Shown piece by piece: positions 5,976-7,017 of a stretch of DNA of 7,017 bases. Each line of letters opens with the position of its first letter. Position 1 is the first letter of the stretch. Source of the DNA: Smithellaceae bacterium (lineage in GTDB: Bacteria > Desulfobacterota > Syntrophia > Syntrophales > Smithellaceae). The stretch is from positions 1-7,017 of the forward strand of contig JAQVLL010000103.1 in the NCBI GenBank assembly GCA_028704195.1. The letters are read 5' to 3'. The notes under the pieces were generated by a model. The model had not been told where the DNA came from. It made no database searches and worked only from the letters and a program-made list of their open reading frames with translations. A program made the translations under genes and the position numbers.

Positions 5976-6569
5976 ATGACGAATCTGATTGTCGGTCTGG
6001 GAAATCCGGGTAAACGCTACGAGGCGACAAGGCACAATATTGGTTTTATGGTGCTGGAAAAACTCGCCACAGAATGGGAAGTAGAGTTAAAACATAAAAG
6101 TTTCAATGCATTATGGGGCAAAAGAACCATTGCCGGAAACAATCTTCTTCTGGCCAAGCCTCAAACATTCATGAATTTGAGTGGTACTGCGGTCAGGCAG
6201 TTGCAGTCGTTCTTTAAAACGGATATCAGCAGTCTCATTGTTATTCACGATGATCTCGACCTGTCTTTTGGGGCGATCCGCCTCAAGTCCGGCGGGGGAA
6301 CTGCCGGTCATAAAGGGCTGGCATCTATCGAGTCTAACTTGGGAACTTCCGGTTTTATGAGGGTGAGACTGGGTATTGGCAAACCAGTTGACAAATTCCG
6401 AATAGAGGGTTATGTGTTGGAACCCTTCCGGAAGGAAGAGCAGGAAGTGCTGCCTGATGTTATCGGCCGGGCAGCCGACGCGTGTGCTGAAATTGTTTTA
6501 AATGGTCTGCAGAAAGCCATAGGCAAGTACCAGACAAAAAATATAAATTTTCTTATAAAGGAGGAATAG
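5976..6569 (+). CDS. pth: Peptidyl-tRNA hydrolase
   Basis: Pth hydrolyses the ester bond of peptidyl-tRNAs released early from ribosomes and so recycles tRNA; it is a cytoplasmic monomer. From ATG 5976 it has 197 aa (E. coli 194). The family signature is complete: LIVGLGNPG..Y..TRHNIGF with Asn10 and catalytic His20, the KPQTFMNLSG tRNA-binding segment (61-70), and the HDDLDL segment with Asp93 at the E. coli position. The GGGTAGHKGL loop (107-115) carries Lys where E. coli has Asn114, a variant I recall from other bacteria of this kind. An in-frame ATG at 5919 would add 19 basic and hydrophobic residues before the normal N-terminus; it is rejected because numbering and ribosome binding site both favour 5976. 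The hppA start lies 3 nt beyond the stop. Confidence 0.96.
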   Translation: MTNLIVGLGNPGKRYEATRHNIGFMVLEKLATEWEVELKHKSFNALWGKRTIAGNNLLLAKPQTFMNLSGTAVRQLQSFFKTDISSLIVIHDDLDLSFGAIRLKSGGGTAGHKGLASIESNLGTSGFMRVRLGIGKPVDKFRIEGYVLEPFRKEEQEVLPDVIGRAADACAEIVLNGLQKAIGKYQTKNINFLIKEE

Positions 6570-6572
6570 TTA

Positions 6573-7017
6573 ATGTTTAGAAACAGAACAAGTATTTGGA
6601 CATTTTTACTGAGCAGTTTGATGTTGCTGCTTATGGCAGGCACTGCTTTTGCCGGCGAAGCAAATATCGAGCTGCCTGATTTGACACAGGTTACGTTTTT
6701 TGGTGGCTCACTTGGTGGGACGACTATTCTGAACTTCGGATTGTTGATCTGCCTGATCGGTTTAGGATTCGGTCTCCTGCAGTACGTGCAGACAAAGAAT
6801 CTGCCTGCGCACAAATCCATGCTGGATGTCTCCCAGACCATTTGGGAAACCTGCAAGACCTATCTTTTACAGCAGGGCAAATTCCTGCTCGCCCTATGGA
6901 TCCTGATAGCCATTTGTATTGTTTACTACTTTGGCGTTCTTGCGGAAATGGGAGGATCAGCCGTGGTCATCATTCTGATTGCTTCCGTTGTAGGTATTCT
7001 TGGCTCCTATGCAGTGG
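6573..7017 (+). CDS. hppA: Membrane-bound ion-translocating pyrophosphatase, N-terminal part
   Basis: Only the first 148 codons are in the window; the frame is open at the right edge. M-PPases hydrolyse pyrophosphate to pump H+ or Na+ across the cytoplasmic membrane. Residues 1-27 form a signal peptide or signal-like first helix (hydrophobic core FLLSSLMLLLMAG, AFA cleavage-type site before Gly28). Three hydrophobic helices follow at about 52-71, 104-123 and 129-147. Between them, the KSMLDVSQTIWETCKTYLLQQGKF segment (81-104) is the conserved cytoplasmic region of bacterial M-PPases, and GILGSY (141-146) begins the next conserved helix. Catalytic DX7KXE motifs and the residues that decide Na+ or H+ specificity and K+ dependence lie beyond the edge. 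A strong AAAGGAGG ribosome binding site (6557-6564), inside the end of pth, sets the start. In syntrophs, such a pump can recover energy from pyrophosphate released by acyl-CoA ligation. Confidence 0.9.
   Translation, partial: MFRNRTSIWTFLLSSLMLLLMAGTAFAGEANIELPDLTQVTFFGGSLGGTTILNFGLLICLIGLGFGLLQYVQTKNLPAHKSMLDVSQTIWETCKTYLLQQGKFLLALWILIAICIVYYFGVLAEMGGSAVVIILIASVVGILGSYAV

Overview
The window has two parts that do not belong together by composition or gene content. From about position 1030 to the right edge it reads like a chromosomal housekeeping segment of a Deltaproteobacterium-type organism (Desulfobacterota, perhaps near Syntrophales). It carries, all on the + strand, the C-terminal two thirds of clpB, a DUF1844 gene, ispE, tRNA-Gln(UUG), prs, a long-form rplY (bL25/CTC), pth, and the start of a membrane pyrophosphatase gene, hppA. 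The order ispE / tRNA-Gln / prs / rplY / pth is the layout I remember from this group, and a membrane pyrophosphatase fits a syntrophic or energy-limited anaerobe. That taxonomic reading is inference from gene order and protein resemblance; no search was run.

Positions 1 to about 1017 are visibly A+T-rich, use different codons, and hold three tightly packed genes on the - strand. They are, in transcription order, a protein of unknown family (at least 170 aa), a cysteine-rich DUF3795 protein of 97 aa, and a protein beginning with a YHGS motif that runs off the left edge. The two gene junctions are both ATGA stop/start overlaps, so this is a translationally coupled accessory operon, resembling material from low-GC Firmicutes (inference).

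The two parts meet head to head at about 1011-1033. There, clpB starts abruptly at the Walker B strand of its first ATPase domain, and on the opposite strand the unknown gene is also cut in its 5' region. Two 5'-truncated genes facing away from one point indicate a rearrangement breakpoint or a chimeric assembly/clone join, not two natural promoters.

Between clpB and the DUF1844 gene lies a ten-unit heptamer array (consensus TAAGGGG) that begins on the clpB stop codon. Its last four units form a strong G-quadruplex motif in the mRNA sense, 33 nt before the next start codon. Downstream, the genes are packed: DUF1844 and ispE overlap by 20 nt, prs and rplY are 14 nt apart with the ribosome binding site on the prs stop, and pth and hppA are 3 nt apart. 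The products serve protein quality control (ClpB), isoprenoid precursor synthesis (IspE), PRPP supply (Prs), translation (tRNA-Gln, bL25, Pth) and ion-gradient bioenergetics (HppA). No insertion sequence, CRISPR array or convincing rho-independent terminator was found. There is no gene-free stretch longer than 300 bases.
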